Assembly: GCA_020310875.1 (NCBI GenBank)
Contig: CM035427.1
Location: forward strand, 86,171,598-86,235,597
Direction: 5' to 3'
Length of the DNA: 64,000 nucleotides
Source of the DNA: Ceratopteris richardii
Lineage: Eukaryota > Streptophyta > Polypodiopsida > Polypodiales > Pteridaceae
Shown: piece after piece, positions 49,087-61,272 of the stretch
Layout: each line of letters opens with the position of its first letter
Position numbering within the stretch: position 1 is the stretch's first letter
The notes under the pieces: generated by a model
The model's input: only the letters and a program-made list of their open reading frames with translations
What the model was told of the DNA's origin: nothing
The model's database searches: none
Position numbers and translations under genes: made by a program

Positions 49087-49315
49087 TGTTGGAGTTAGAC
49101 GTCTACGGAAGCACACAAATAGAACAAGGAAGAAGAAGAAGCTTGGAGCACAACACACAATGCAGAATGTATAACTAGAGAATGTACAAAGATAAGTAGC
49201 CCATTAGGGTAATAGGCATATATACAAGGCGGGGGAGAAAACCTCCTAAAGAGGGAAAAAAGTGCCCCAGCAGTCGTAGTGTGTTCACACACATCACTAC
49301 CTAAATATATCAACA
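49087..49315 (-). repeat. Copia-D 5' LTR
   Basis: 229 bp with TGTTGGAG and TATATCAACA ends as read on the plus strand, preceded by the reversed primer site (about 49073-49086). Confidence 0.9.
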
Positions 49316-51365
49316 TATAGCCCTAAAGGATTAATTATCTTTGAACATTCAGTTGGTATGTCATTCAATGTAGTGTTGTGTTCCAAGCTTCTTCTTCTTC
49401 CTTGTGCTTCTACATTTGCAAATCTCAAACTCCAATAGTTGGTATCAGAGAAGGTCTCTGCTTCATCTAGAACATGGTCAATACCCCTTTGGTCATAGTC
49501 TGAGAATCACAACAATAGTGATTGAACAAAAACACTAGAAATGGGAGGAAAAAGCAATGAAATGTGATTTTTTTCGGTATAGTTATGAAAACAAAGGCTA
49601 TCATCTGTATCATCCACATACTAAATGCATTTTGGTTAGCCATGATGTTGTTTCTATAGAAGATGCAATTCAACCATTACTTTCATGTACCTAGGAGACT
49701 TCAGTTAGCTCTAGAGATGTATCTGACACTTTGTTGCTCAAGTGCTGGTTCAAGTGAGGAAATTTCTCAACCTTTATAAGTTCCACATGATTATCTAGAT
49801 CATTCCATTCCTGATGCAGATCCACATGATGCACTTGTTGATGAGAAGGTTGATATGTAAAATTTGAGAGATAGAAAATTAGATGCACCTTTGTCATATA
49901 GTACTTGTTCAGGCTTGCATAATGCTTCTTTTGCATTATTTTGCTATGCAATGGCTGCCTCTAGTCTTTCTGATGAGAATGAGGCTGTTTCTTTTGATGA
50001 ATTAAACAACTCAAAAAAATTGGATAGCTTATATGCAATCAGAATATGATACTATGATGAAGAATATTACTTGGTCTTTATGTGATTTTCCTCCAAGAAA
50101 AATAGCCTTTGACATTAAATGGGTATACAAGCTGAAACATAAGCTTGATGTAATAGCTGACATGTAAAAAGCTAGGCTTTTTGCCAAAGGTTATGCTCAA
50201 ATAAGAGGCATTGATTTTGATGAGAACTTTGCTCCTACATGCAAAATGACCACTCTTCATAGCATTTCTGCACTTGTAGCTCATCATGATTCAAATGTAC
50301 TTCAGTTGGAAATTAAAACTACTTTTGTGAAAAGAAGTGCATGAAAACAAAGTGTGTAGCCTAAAAAAGGCATTATATGGTTTGAAGCAAGTGCCATGTG
50401 CTTGGTATGAAAAGATACAAGCATACTTGATTGCACATTGTTTTGAAGAACCTTATATGTTAAGTGTGTAGATGGTTTACTTCTAATCATTCTTGTGTAT
50501 GTTGATGACATGTTGCTCTTTGGTCCTAATGAGAAGCATATTGCTAAATTGAAGGCTGATTTTTATGCTATGTAAGTTGATGGGGGGAATAACTTTGTAT
50601 CAAAAATTCTATTGACACATTATTGCACCAATTTGGCCTTGAACATTGCAAACCTATTGCCACTCCTATGGAAATTGGTTTATGGTTAAGTCTTAATGAT
50701 GTTGGAGATGCATTTGATGTTGTTTTCTATCAACACACTGTTGGATGCTTGATTCACTTATGCATAAATCATCTTGATATTTAGTTTCTTGTCTCTCAGA
50801 TGAGCAAGTTTATGCATCGCCTAAGTGTCAAGCATTGGTAGACCATTAAGTGCATCTTTCTCTACCTGAGTGGTACCTAGAGAGTTCGATTGTTTCATCC
50901 TAAGGGGGGATCATCACTACTAGACTTACACTCTTTTTCTAACTAAGATTGGGCTTGTTATTATGACACTCACTGGTCCACCTATGGTTTTTGCTTCATG
51001 CTTAGTAGCTTGTACATATCTTGTTTGAGAAAGAAGTAGCCTACTGTGGCCACTTCTAGTTACGAGGCTGACTATAGGGCAACTTTCATAGTCACTATTG
51101 TGTGTATGTGGCTCAGATGCCTTTTGGCTTATTTGGGCGTTGGTCAACAACTTGCCACCACTATCTTCATTGACACTCAATTTCTACAAAGCTTTGGGCT
51201 TACTTCCTTTTGTGGGTTGATATCTTTCCAAATAGCTTTGCACTTTCTTATACATGAGTGTCAACTCCTTGTTCACCACATCACTCTCGGGTGGAGGGGG
51301 ATTTGTTGATATATCATGTGTGTGAACAATCTTAGGACCATCAAGGCACTTTTTCCCCTCTTTAA
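49316..51365 (+). mobile_element. Copia-E: worn relative of the Copia-B family
   Basis: Starts inside an LTR (49316 to about 49437, with CCAAGCTTCTTCTTCTTCCTTGTG), followed by a GTTGGTATCAGAG primer site at about 49438-49450. The gag part is absent. A worn linker (LDAPLSYSTCSGLHNASFA), RT and RNase H follow (about 49570-51200). A purine tract lies at about 51290-51302 and a partial 3' LTR starts TGTTGATATATC at 51304. A very old fossil with many breaks. Confidence 0.85.
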
Positions 51366-51975
51366 TTCGATGGTGAGCACACAAAGTTCCAGGGATTCTT
51401 GCAACAAGTCAAATTGTACATCCGTATGCATCCTGATAGATACCCTCATGATGCATCCAAGGTTGGTTTTATTGGAACGTTGCTCTATGGTCAAGCATTA
51501 TCATGGTTTGCCCCAATCTTGGAGAAGGATATGGCCGTACTTCATGACTATGAGGGGTTTCTTGGAGAACTCATCGCCACATTTGGAGATGTAGACACGA
51601 GTCGAGTGGCAGAAACAAAACTTCGAAAGCTATGTCAAGGTAACCGCCCTGCCTCTACCTATGCATGAGAATTTAGGCAATTGATATGTGGCCTCACCTG
51701 TAGAAAAGAAACAAGAAAAACAAGTAGAAGGAAGAACTCGCCAATGGAAACCTTTCCAGCCCACTCCTAGAGATGAGTCTATGCCCAGACCTATGCAGAT
51801 AGATGTAACTAGGTTCCAGCCTCTAACACCACAAGAGAAACAAAGAAGGAGGGATAACAAGTTATGCATGTATTGTGGAAACCCTGGCCACATTGCAATT
51901 AATTGTCCCAACAAGAGAACGGACTCCAAAGTCGTAGCCACCCTTGTAAAGCAGGGAAACGAGGAAGTCCAGTTG
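51366..51975 (+). pseudogene. Gypsy-2 gag remnant
   Basis: FDGEHTKFQGFLQQVKLYI and GTLLYGQALSWFAPILEKD are typical of Ty3-type gag (retrotrans_gag). A CCHC knuckle CMYCGNPGHIAINC follows near 51868-51910. Fossil. Confidence 0.87.
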
Positions 51976-51979
51976 TAAA

Positions 51980-53945
51980 AGAGACCGTGCAACTGGACCA
52001 TGATATAAGAAAGGGTCTCATAATTCCAGCCACACCCCTAGAAATATATCTTGCCCCTATCAAGTTAATCATGTCTGAGAAGACCCTTTCCTTTATAGCT
52101 CTGGTAGATTCAGGAGCCTCATCATGTTTCATTGATGAAGGACTCGTTAAGAAACATGGAATTCCAGTACTTCGGAAGAAGAGAACAGTTGTAGTTGAAG
52201 TAGTAGATGGATGACCTCTCGCATCGGGGAATATAACCATGGAAACCATACCACTAAGAGTACACCTTGGTGACCATGATTCACACATATGTTTCAATGT
52301 AATATCGAGTCCAATAAACATGGTTATCATCGGAATGCCATGGTTAAAGAAACATAATCCAGAAATTAATTGGGAGAATAATAAAATCACCCGTCGAGAT
52401 ATCTAGAAGAACCCAAAATATGTTGGAGCCAAAGCCTTCATTCATGGAGTAAGGAAGGAACCGGCATATATGATCTATGCCATATCAACTCAAGAGCCCA
52501 AGAAAGATGATTCAATGAAGCTACCTAACCAATACCAAGGGTTTGAAGATGTCTTTGAAAAAAAGAATGTAGATATGCTCTCGGAATATAGACCTTATGA
52601 CTGTGCCATAGAACTTCAAGAGGGAGCACAACCACCCTTCGGGCCAATCTACAAACTATCCCTAGAGGAACTTATAGAATTACATAAGAATATTGATGAG
52701 AATCTAGCCAAGGGGTTTATCAAACACTCGAGGTCCCCTGCAGGAGCCCCTATCCTATTTGTAAAGAAGAAGGACATAACCCTTCGAATGTGTGTGGACT
52801 ACCCATGGTTTGAATAAAGTCACAATAAAGAACATATATCCTCTACCACTTATATCAGAGCTATTGGAGCGCCTCAAAAAGCAACGTTCTTCACTAAGAT
52901 TGACCTTTGAGGAGCATACAATCTTCTCAAGATCAGAGAAGGAGATGAGTGGAAGACAGCATTCCGAACAAGGTATGCACACTTTGAATATTTAGTTGTG
53001 CCATTTGGTCTCACAAATGCTCCAGCATTCTTTGGACATATGATACATGATATCTTTTGAGAGTACTTAGATGATTTTGTGGTAATATATCTTGATGATA
53101 TTTTGATATTTTCCAAAAATCTAGAAGATCATGAATGTCATGTAAAGATAGTCCTAGAGAAACTAAGAGAAAAAGGGTTATATGCAAAATTGGAGAAGTG
53201 TTATTTCCATCAGACAGAAGTGGCGTTTTTAGGGTACATTGTATCAGAGAAAGGAATCTTTATGGACCCTAAGAAGATCAAGACAATCCTTGATTGGCAA
53301 CCACCTTCGTGTGTTCGAGATGTACAATGTTTTCTAGGGTTTGCCAAGTTTTATAGGATATTCATTAGAGATTACTCCAATATTGTGAGACCTCTTACCA
53401 AGCTTACGGAAAACTCAAAATTTTCATGGACCGAAGAAGCAGAAAAAGCCTTTCAGACCTTGAAATCAGCATTCACTACTGCCCCAATTCTAGTTCATCC
53501 TGATTCGAGCAAACCCTTCTTCCTTGAAACAGATGCGTCAGACTTTGCCCTAGGGGCCATTCTATCCCAATATGGAGATGATGGACCCCTACATCCAGTT
53601 GCATATCATTCAAGGAAAGTTTCACCTCTAGAAATTAATTATGAAATCCATGATAAAGAACTTCTTGCCATAGTAGACGCATTTGATACTTGGCGTCACC
53701 ATCTAGAAGGAGCACCTCACAAAGTTACTGTGTATACAGATCACAAGAACTTAGAGTATTTTATGACCACTTGCATCCTCAATAGAAGGCAATCTCGATG
53801 GAGTAACTTTCTATCCAAATTTGACTTTGTCATCACGTACTATCCAGGACGTCAACAATGTCAGTCAAATGCCTTGTCTAGAAGATCTTACCTTGCACCA
53901 AAGAAGGGTGAAGAGGCAACAAGAGAGTGTATTACTCGAGCCTAA
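51980..53945 (+). pseudogene. Gypsy-2 protease, RT and RNase H remnant
   Basis: The protease active site ALVDSGASSCFIDE lies at about 52100. RT begins around 52600 (DCAIELQEGAQPPFGPIY) and has the catalytic YLDDILIF at about 53091. RNase H shows ETDASDFALGAILSQ at about 53527 and NYEIHDKELLAIVDAF. The last 288 codons (53079-53945) form one open stretch. Fossil overall. Confidence 0.88.
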
Positions 53946-54147
53946 GCATCTTCGGTTAGCAGCTATCTCTTCAAGCCATCATGAAGATTCAGCCTTGAAT
54001 AATTTGATCCGTGAGAATCTACCATAGGATAAATTATTTTGTAACGTTAAGCAGAAAGTTCAAGAAGGAAAATTCCAAGAAGTAAACGAGTTTCAGGAAA
54101 AAGATGGGTTACTACTCTATACGAACCTATCGTATGTCCCTCCAGGA

Positions 54148-55860
54148 ATGCCCAAGATCCAAGTACTTCAACAACACCATGACGACCTTGCAGGAGGAAA
54201 TTTTGGAGTGAATAAAATAATAGAACTCATATCAAGAGACTTTTGGTGGCCTCAGATGTGGAAGGAAGTCAAAGAATATATCCGAATTTGTGATACTTGC
54301 AATAGGTCTAAGGTACCCGACATAAGCCTCATGACCTCTTGCAACCTCTACCTATTCCAGAAAGGCCATGGGCTTCATTGTCTATGGATTTCATCAGAGA
54401 TCTACCAAAGTGAGATAAGTATGATGCCATTCTTGTTATTGTGGATAGATTTACAAAGATGGCACACTTCATTCCAACTACCAAGGCAATCACAGGTGCA
54501 TCCACTACTAGACTTTTTCTCAGGTACATATTTAGGTTTCATGGATTGCTTGATAATATTGTTAGTGATCGAGGTCCACAGTTCATATCGAGATTTTGGA
54601 ATAGTCTTTGCAAGCTCCTTGGTGTTCAAGTTAAACAATCTATAGCAAATCATCCACAAAATGATGGACAAACAAAACGGGTGAATCAAGTCTTGGAGCA
54701 ATACCTCCATTGCACCAACAACTATCATCAAAATGATTGGTTTGAGCTTTTACCCTTTGCAGAGTTTGCTTATAACATGTCAAGAGCCCGGCTGCCATAG
54801 ACAAGGCCCAGTACCTGATGGACATTCACAAAGAACTCAAGGAAGAGATCCTTAAAGTGAGATAAGTATGAGACCATTCTTGTTATTGTGGATAGATTTA
54901 CAAAGATGGCACACTTCATTCCAACTACCAAGGCAATCATACTTATCTACCAAAGTGAGATAAGTATGAGGCCATTTTTGTTATTGTGGATAGATTTACA
55001 AAGATGGCACACTTCATTCCAACTACCAAGGCAATCACAGGTGCATCCACTACTAGAATTTTTCTCAGGTACATATTTAGGCTTCATGGATTGCTTAATG
55101 ATATTGTTAGTGATCGAGGTCCACAGTTCATATCGAGATTTTGGAATAGTCTTTGCAAGCTCCTTGGTGTTCAAGTTAAACAATCTATAGCAAATCATCC
55201 ACAAAATGATGGACAAACAAAACGGGTGAATCAAGTCTTGGAGCAATACCTCCGTTGCACCATCAACTATCATCAAAATGATTGGTTTGAGCTTTTACCC
55301 TTTGCAGAGTTTGCTTATAACATGTCAAGAGCCCGACTGCCATAGATAAGGCCCAGTACCTAATGGACATTCACAAAGAACTCAAGGAAGAGATCCGTAA
55401 AGCTCAAGAACAATATAAGTATTATGCAGATCAACATCGTGTTCAGAATCCATCATATCGAATTGGGGATAAAACTCAAAAGCAATTTGCAAACTTCAAG
55501 GCCTTGTGAAAAGTTAGATCATCAAAGATTTGGTCCATTCACCATCTTGGCCAAGATTAATCCAGTCACCTTCAAGCTCGAGCTACCAAGTACCATGAGA
55601 ATACATCCTGTTTTTCATGTATCCATGTTGGAACCCTATCAGATGTCACCATTGAGGGGGGAGAGAACTAGTCCTTCACCACCAATTGAGATTGATGATC
55701 ATGAAGAATTTGAAGTCGAGCATGTCCTAGATTCCAGAATATCCGAGGAAGATTGGAATACCTTATTCATTGGAAAGGTATGAAATCAGTGATCGTACTT
55801 GGGAACCTACAGAAAACCTTCAGAGAGCACCAATAAAGGTTCATGAATTCCATAATAGAA
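54148..55860 (+). pseudogene. Gypsy-2 integrase and chromodomain remnant
   Basis: HHCC zinc region ([21 protein letters not shown], about 54165-54310), integrase core (DRFTKMAHFIPTTKA, SDRGPQFISRFW, NHPQNDGQTKRVN), then a C-terminal part (YRIHPVFHV-like TMRIHPVFHVSML) and a chromodomain-like end (about 55715-55830, VEHVLDSRISEEDW and the area reading YEISDRTWEPTENL). The core is present more than once. Fossil. Confidence 0.87.
54406..55400 (+). repeat. Tandem duplication in the Gypsy-2 integrase region
   Basis: A block of about 450 bp beginning GTGAGATAAGTATGA occurs at about 54409-54855 and 54953-55400. A short third copy of its first 90 or so bases lies between them (about 54856-54947). 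The long copies are about 98% alike by eye, so the event is much younger than the element. Confidence 0.92.
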
Positions 55861-55915
55861 ATCCAATGAAGCGGAGACCAGAGAACATGACCGCTCCTCG
55901 TGGAACTTGTCGCTT

Positions 55916-56631
55916 GAGGGGGAGGTAATGTCATGGACAAAGGAAACCATCCTAAATCTCACATTCCATGTGAATCCTATATCTCATGATTGGTTCAGAA
56001 TTTGGGTAAAATAATTCTTCCATTGCATCCAGAACATGTCAAAACCCTAAGATCGACTATCTTCTTGCTTGATTGTGACATCCAGAGACCATGTTTTGAA
56101 TTGATGACATCATTCATGACATCATCAATTTGTAACCGCCCTAGAACTGCCCTTGAAAAACCTATATAAGGAGGGGTTGGCCACATTCGTAATCAGTCTT
56201 GCCAATACCAATCTTGGGAGCTCAAGGATTCGTGACCTCCAAGTAAGTACTCTCCAAGTTCTAGTTCCAGTTCTTGTCTTGTTTCTTGTTCTAGTCTTGT
56301 CTAGTCTAGTTCTTGGACATCCTGTCTTGTCCTCTTGTAATCTCATCGTACAAGATCTTGTCAAGTTCCTTCTTGTATTCAGTTCATCTCCAAGAAGGGA
56401 GTTCTTGTAATCCAGACATCTTGTCTCATACTTACGATCCCAGGTTGTGGGATCTCCTGTATCATTTCTACTCCAGTTTTCCATACCTATTGGTCCCGGG
56501 TTGTGGGATTTCTTGTACCAGCTATGTCTTCTTGTATTATTTTCCCTACGTGGGTGTTCTTGTAATCATAAGTGTATTTCCAAAATCTTGTCTAGTGAAG
56601 TCAGAGAGCATAATCTAGTGCTCCCCTGACA
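55916..56631 (+). repeat. Gypsy-2 purine tract and 3' LTR
   Basis: The tract GAGGGGGAGGTAA precedes a 703-bp LTR at 55929-56631 with inverted ends TGTCATGG and CCCTGACA. CCTATATAAGGAGG at about 56161 is a strong TATA box. The tail is copied again at 62888-62971. Confidence 0.9.
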
Positions 56632-57029
56632 AAATGGTGCTAATAAACAAGAAAAACAAAGATAACTTAAGCATACTTCCTCATCATCGATTAACTTAAG
56701 AATTTGCATTTGATGATTCAAAAGATACTTGAACCACATCAAGCTCCCATGATTTCTTCTTTTTTTTTTTGTAGAGAACCACCCCGCTTAGAAGCCCATT
56801 TCAATGAAGAAACCACCTCTTCATGCTTCTTCTTCGATTTTCCATGTTCTCCATCTCAAGAGAAAAGGAAAAGAATATAGATGTGGCAACAACACTCCTC
56901 TCCTCTATCAGAAATGAAGGAAGAGGCTTTGATCTACGGGTTGGATTAGCTCAAAGAGACATGAAAAAATTCGGAATATAATTCTTATAGTGCAAGTTCA
57001 AAACATCTCTTGAGCAAAGAGTTGGAAAA
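56632..57029. other. Spacer between the Gypsy-2 LTR and a LINE scrap
   Basis: No gene is apparent. It has a T-run at about 56757-56769. The whole spacer is repeated at 62972-63369. Confidence 0.5.
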
Positions 57030-57205
57030 AAATTTATAGATGCCCGGTTGGCTATGACTTTGGCAATGATCTTATATCCCATTTGGAGTATCATAATCAG
57101 ATGCCAGTTCTCTATTCTATTCTTTTCCCCTTTTTGGTGTATTAACTTGATGATGCCATTGTTGAGACAAGTAAAAAATGTGTCAAACTCAAGTGCCTCT
57201 TGCCG
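57030..57205 (-). pseudogene. LINE RT scrap, first copy
   Basis: On the minus strand EALEFDTFFTCLNNGIIKLI and NWHLIMILQMGYKIIAKVIA match the RT amino side of the LINE family above (compare MMLQTGYKILAKVIANK in LINE-c). It ends abruptly at the Copia-F LTR. A second copy lies at 63370-63545. Confidence 0.85.
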
Positions 57206-58229
57206 TTCACACCAGCCAACTGAGACTTCAGAGTTGATTAGTAGACCCTTTGAGCTTCCTAAATCCACCAAAATATCAGCCAAGTACTTTGGAACATGTA
57301 TCCCAAAAGTTTAAGTCAAGGCAGACTAGTTGCGAAATGACTAGCTCCCAAAACTTGCTATTTTTGGACATACACCTGCTGGAAAAAATGGAACAGTGCT
57401 CTCAACCTGGTAGGAGTTAGAAAAATTCCTTTTGGGCATATCAAATAGACGTAACAAGCTTGCTATTCCAAGTTAAAACACTTCAAATGATGGACTGAGC
57501 ACTGAGAACAAGTTTCATCAATTTCTGGAACCTTCCCACAATTCTCGGGGCTCTGCAGAGATAGACCAGTAAGCAGTAAAATGCAGATATCTCCAAAAGT
57601 ATTAATCCAAGGACCTTGAACATTTATATGCACAAAGTAGACAGTATGAGCTATCCACCGCAAGTTAAATCACTAAAAAAGCTTCAGTAGAACTCGAGAT
57701 ATGACCTTCTGAAGTTACTGCTCTGAGTGAGTATAGCAGAGAACAAAACAGAGAAGTAAATGGTGATAGATGTATAGATTCACATATGATTACAACCACA
57801 TTGGCAATGAATCTTTGCACAATGGGAGTAGAATGATAGACTATGGAGTAAGCTCTTCAATCTCTACAAAAATGACATCAAGTAGTCACGTACAAGGCTT
57901 GTTAATCGCCTCTTCCTTCTTGCTCCTTTTATAGCTATTCTTGGAGGGAGTTTTGAATTCGAATTCGAATGGCTCCACCTAAAAGTGATCCCCAAAGTTA
58001 GGAGATATTCCCTCAGCTCAAAAAATCGTGATTTTAGTAGTTAGAGCCATGAGTTTGCTTTTACATCATGCATGAGGTAAGCCATTCTTTTCCTTTTTTC
58101 TTTTTCCAAATACAAGAGATAAAAATGAACTCTTTTACAAGAGGTATTCACATGACTACACATGTGACTTACAAATGAGGATAATATCAAGCATATGAAG
58201 CATGTAGGCTTGGGTAAAATGCACCAACA
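57206..58229 (-). repeat. Copia-F 3' LTR (partial)
   Basis: 1,024 bp ending GCACCAACA on the plus strand next to the purine tract. Its first 340 bases match 62548-62887 with about 2% difference. Confidence 0.85.
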
Positions 58230-58271
58230 GCTCCCCCTCAAGCCTAACATGCTTGGCCTCCAAATAAGTCT

Positions 58272-60116
58272 TCAATTGTCCTTGATTTCCTGCAAGCCAA
58301 TCATCAACTTGAATCTACTTAACTTTGTACCATCAAGAGCTTTAGTCAACATGTCTGCACATTGCATATCTGTAGAGACATAGGATAGTTGAATATCCTT
58401 GCTCATTAGCTTCTCCCTTACATAATGGTAGTGGACTTCAATATGCTTGGTTCTAGCATGGTATACCGGATTAGCTGCTAGATGTAGTGAGCTTGTGTTG
58501 TCACCAAAAATGTGAGGTGTTGAAGAATGAAGTCCAAGATCTGTGTACAAAGACTTTAACCACATGATTTCTTGAGTTGCGTTAGCCAAACCTCTATATT
58601 CGGCTTCAGTAGAAGATAAGGCCACGGTTGGTTGCTTCTTCAATGACCAAGAAATGATTTTTGAACCTGCAAATGATATATACCCGGATGTGCTTCTTCT
58701 ATCATCTTTAGATCCGGCTCAATCTGCATCTGAGTAGACCTTTAGCTCAATATCTAAAGTAAATGAATAAAACAAACCTTCATTCATGGTTCCCTTTAGG
58801 TACTTGAGGACTCTCTTGGCCGCTTCCATATGTGGTCTTCTCGGCTTATGCATAAATTGACTCAATATGCTAACACTATAGCATATATCCACCCTTGTGA
58901 GTGTTGCATAGTTCAAACTTCCAACCAAGCTTTGATAGCTTGTGATGTCTTCAATTGGCTCTCCTTCATAAGCACTAAGCTTATGATTTTGCTCCATAGA
59001 TGTACCTGCACACTTGGTATTTTCCATCTTGAACTTGACAAGCATATCATGGACATACTTCCTTTGTGTGATGTATATACCTGAATCTGTGTAGATCAAC
59101 TCCAATCCAAGAAAATAAGTGAGTGGTCCGAGGTCACTTATTTTGAACTCCTCCTTCATTTGACTCTTTACCTGTTTGATTCCTTCAAGATCATTACCTG
59201 TGATAATAATATCATCAACATACACACATAAATAGATCACTTCAAATCCATTCCTCTTTATGAACAAAGAGGTATCCGCCTTGCTAGCTTTGAATCCTTG
59301 GTCCTGCAAATAAGTCACCAATCTGAAATTTCAAGCTCTTGGAGCTTGCTTCAATCCATACAAAGCTTTCTTTAGTTTGCATACATAGTTAGGATGATGT
59401 GCATCCTCATATCCAGGAGGTTGTGCCATATACACTTCCTCAGAAATCCATCCATTCAAGAAAGCATTATTTACATCAAGTTGATAAAGATTCCAATTTC
59501 TAGATGCAGCAAGACTAATGAGAACCCTAATTGTAGGCATTTTTGCAACAGGAGAGAAAGTCTCCTCATAATCAATACCATGGGTTTGAGCAAACCCTTT
59601 AGCAACTAACCTTGCTTTGTGTCTATTTATACTTCCATCTGGATTCCTCTTGATTTTGTATATCCATCGAGATCCGATTATCTTCATAGATGGCTTGTTA
59701 GGTACAAGCTCCCAAGTGTCATTCTCCTTCAAGGCTTCCATTTCTTCATCCATTGCATCTCTCCAAGCTTTCTTTCTTTGTGCTTCTTCGAATGTGGTAG
59801 GTTCTTCATTGGTTGAATCCTTTGCAATGTAGATTGAGTACTTGGTGACCAAAGAAGTATCATAACCAAACCTTTCTGGTTTCTTCTTCTCCCTTGAAGA
59901 CCTTCTAAGTGGTTGATGTGAGCTCTCTGGTCCATATGTAGCATCCTGCATCTTTGCTTTACCTTTGTTCTTCCATAGCTTTAGTCTTTCCAAGTCTTCT
60001 AGGTCAATCTCCGAATCACTTTCTTCACTCTGCTTTGGCTCCTTTGGTTGAAATGATGGAAAATATTCATCCAAGTCATATGGCAGCTTCACTTTCCTGT
60101 CATCATCAAACCACAA
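58272..60116 (-). pseudogene. Copia-F RT and RNase H remnant
   Basis: RT begins around 59830 ([20 protein letters not shown]) and has the [20 protein letters not shown] block and catalytic YLCVYVDDIIITG at about 59225. RNase H shows [19 protein letters not shown] and [17 protein letters not shown] (58272-58643). Well preserved but not whole. Confidence 0.9.
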
Positions 60117-61135
60117 ATTACATCTCTACTCACAGAAAATCCTTTATTGGTTGGATTGTACAATCTATATCCTTTTTGGTTTTGATCATAACCAATGAAT
60201 ACACACTTCTGTGCCTTGGGATCCAATTTCCCTCTTACTTGAGAAGGAATGTGAGCATAGGCTAAGCATCCAAAGATTTTGCAATGCTCTAGACTAGGTC
60301 TTCTTCCATTCCACACTTCATATGGAGTGGTTCCATCTAGTGACTTAGATGGAAGTCTATTTATGAGATATGTGGCTGTAGACACAGCCTCTGCCCATAG
60401 GTAGTTCGGCAATCCCTTTTCGTTGAGCATGGACCTTGCAGCTTCGACAATAGCTTTGTTCCTCCTCTCTGCTACACCATTGAGTTCGGGTGTATACTTT
60501 GTAGTGACTTCCCTTTTAATGCCTCTTTCATGCAAGAAGGCATCAAATTCAAAAGAGAAGTATTCTCCTCCACCATCTGATCTGAGTCTTTTTAAAGTCC
60601 TACCTGTTTGGTTTTCAACAAGAGCAATATACTTCTTAAAGCAATTAAATACTTCATCCTTGTGCTTCATGAAAAACAAAATGGTCCACCTGCTACAATC
60701 ATCTATGAAAGACACATAATATCTTGAGCCTGATATAGATGGCTCCTTACTTGGACCCCACACATCTGTGTGCACTAGATCCAAAGGATTTTGATACATA
60801 TATCCTTTCTTATTGAAAGGTTGTCTATGAGCCTTGCCGAGTTGACAAGCTTCACACTTATAAATCATGTGTTGCCTTGTGATATTAGGCAAACCAAGTA
60901 CACTTTGGTCCCTGCAAATCTGTTTGAGTGTCCTCTCACCAATGTGAGCAAGCCTTTTGTGCCATATCTCCAACTCTGTAAGAGTTTGAGATCCATAGCT
61001 AAACAAAGCTATGTTCTTTGTATCTTCCACTTCAAAAGTGAAAAGCCTTCCTGTCTTTTCTCCTTTGGCAATCCTTTGAAAGCCTTGCCTTGGGTCTTCA
61101 ACATATGCTCCAAATCGATTGAATCTAACTTGCAT
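60089..61135 (-). pseudogene. Copia-F integrase remnant
   Basis: A 348-codon open stretch. It has the GAG-pre-integrase HHCC pattern (IWHKRLAHIGERTL, CEACQLGKAH) and the DDE core (HTDVWGPS, SFIDDCSRW, RSDGGGEY, KYTPELNGVAERRN). It then runs to [18 protein letters not shown]. Confidence 0.92.
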
Positions 61136-61272
61136 CCTTTTTCAACAATCTGTCCAACACTTATTAAATTTTTGGTAATTGTAGGGACATACAAGACTTT
61201 GCTTAAGAGGTTCATATTCCCATCTGATGTCTTCACATTACCTATCTTCTCCACTCAGTGCTTTGTGTCATA

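Larger units (their letters stand above)
44238..49315 (-). mobile_element. Copia-D: third member of the Copia-B family, rearranged
   Basis: 5' LTR at 49087-49315 (229 bp, minus); partial 3' LTR at 44238-44401. Read on the minus strand, gag and protease area lie at 47283-48738 and RT-RNase H at 44445-46075. The segment between them (46076-47282), carrying integrase and the linker, lies on the plus strand. The old fossil has a dozen or more breaks. Confidence 0.9.
51366..56631 (+). mobile_element. Gypsy-2: chromodomain Ty3/gypsy element (chromovirus)
   Basis: It begins inside gag, where it abuts the Copia-E LTR; no 5' LTR is in view. Order: gag with zinc knuckle, protease, RT, RNase H, integrase, chromodomain, purine tract, 3' LTR (55929-56631). 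The integrase carries an internal duplication. Fossil with about ten breaks. The gag and chromodomain style resembles Tcn1-type chromoviruses of fungi and seed-free plants; that placement is inference. Confidence 0.9.
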
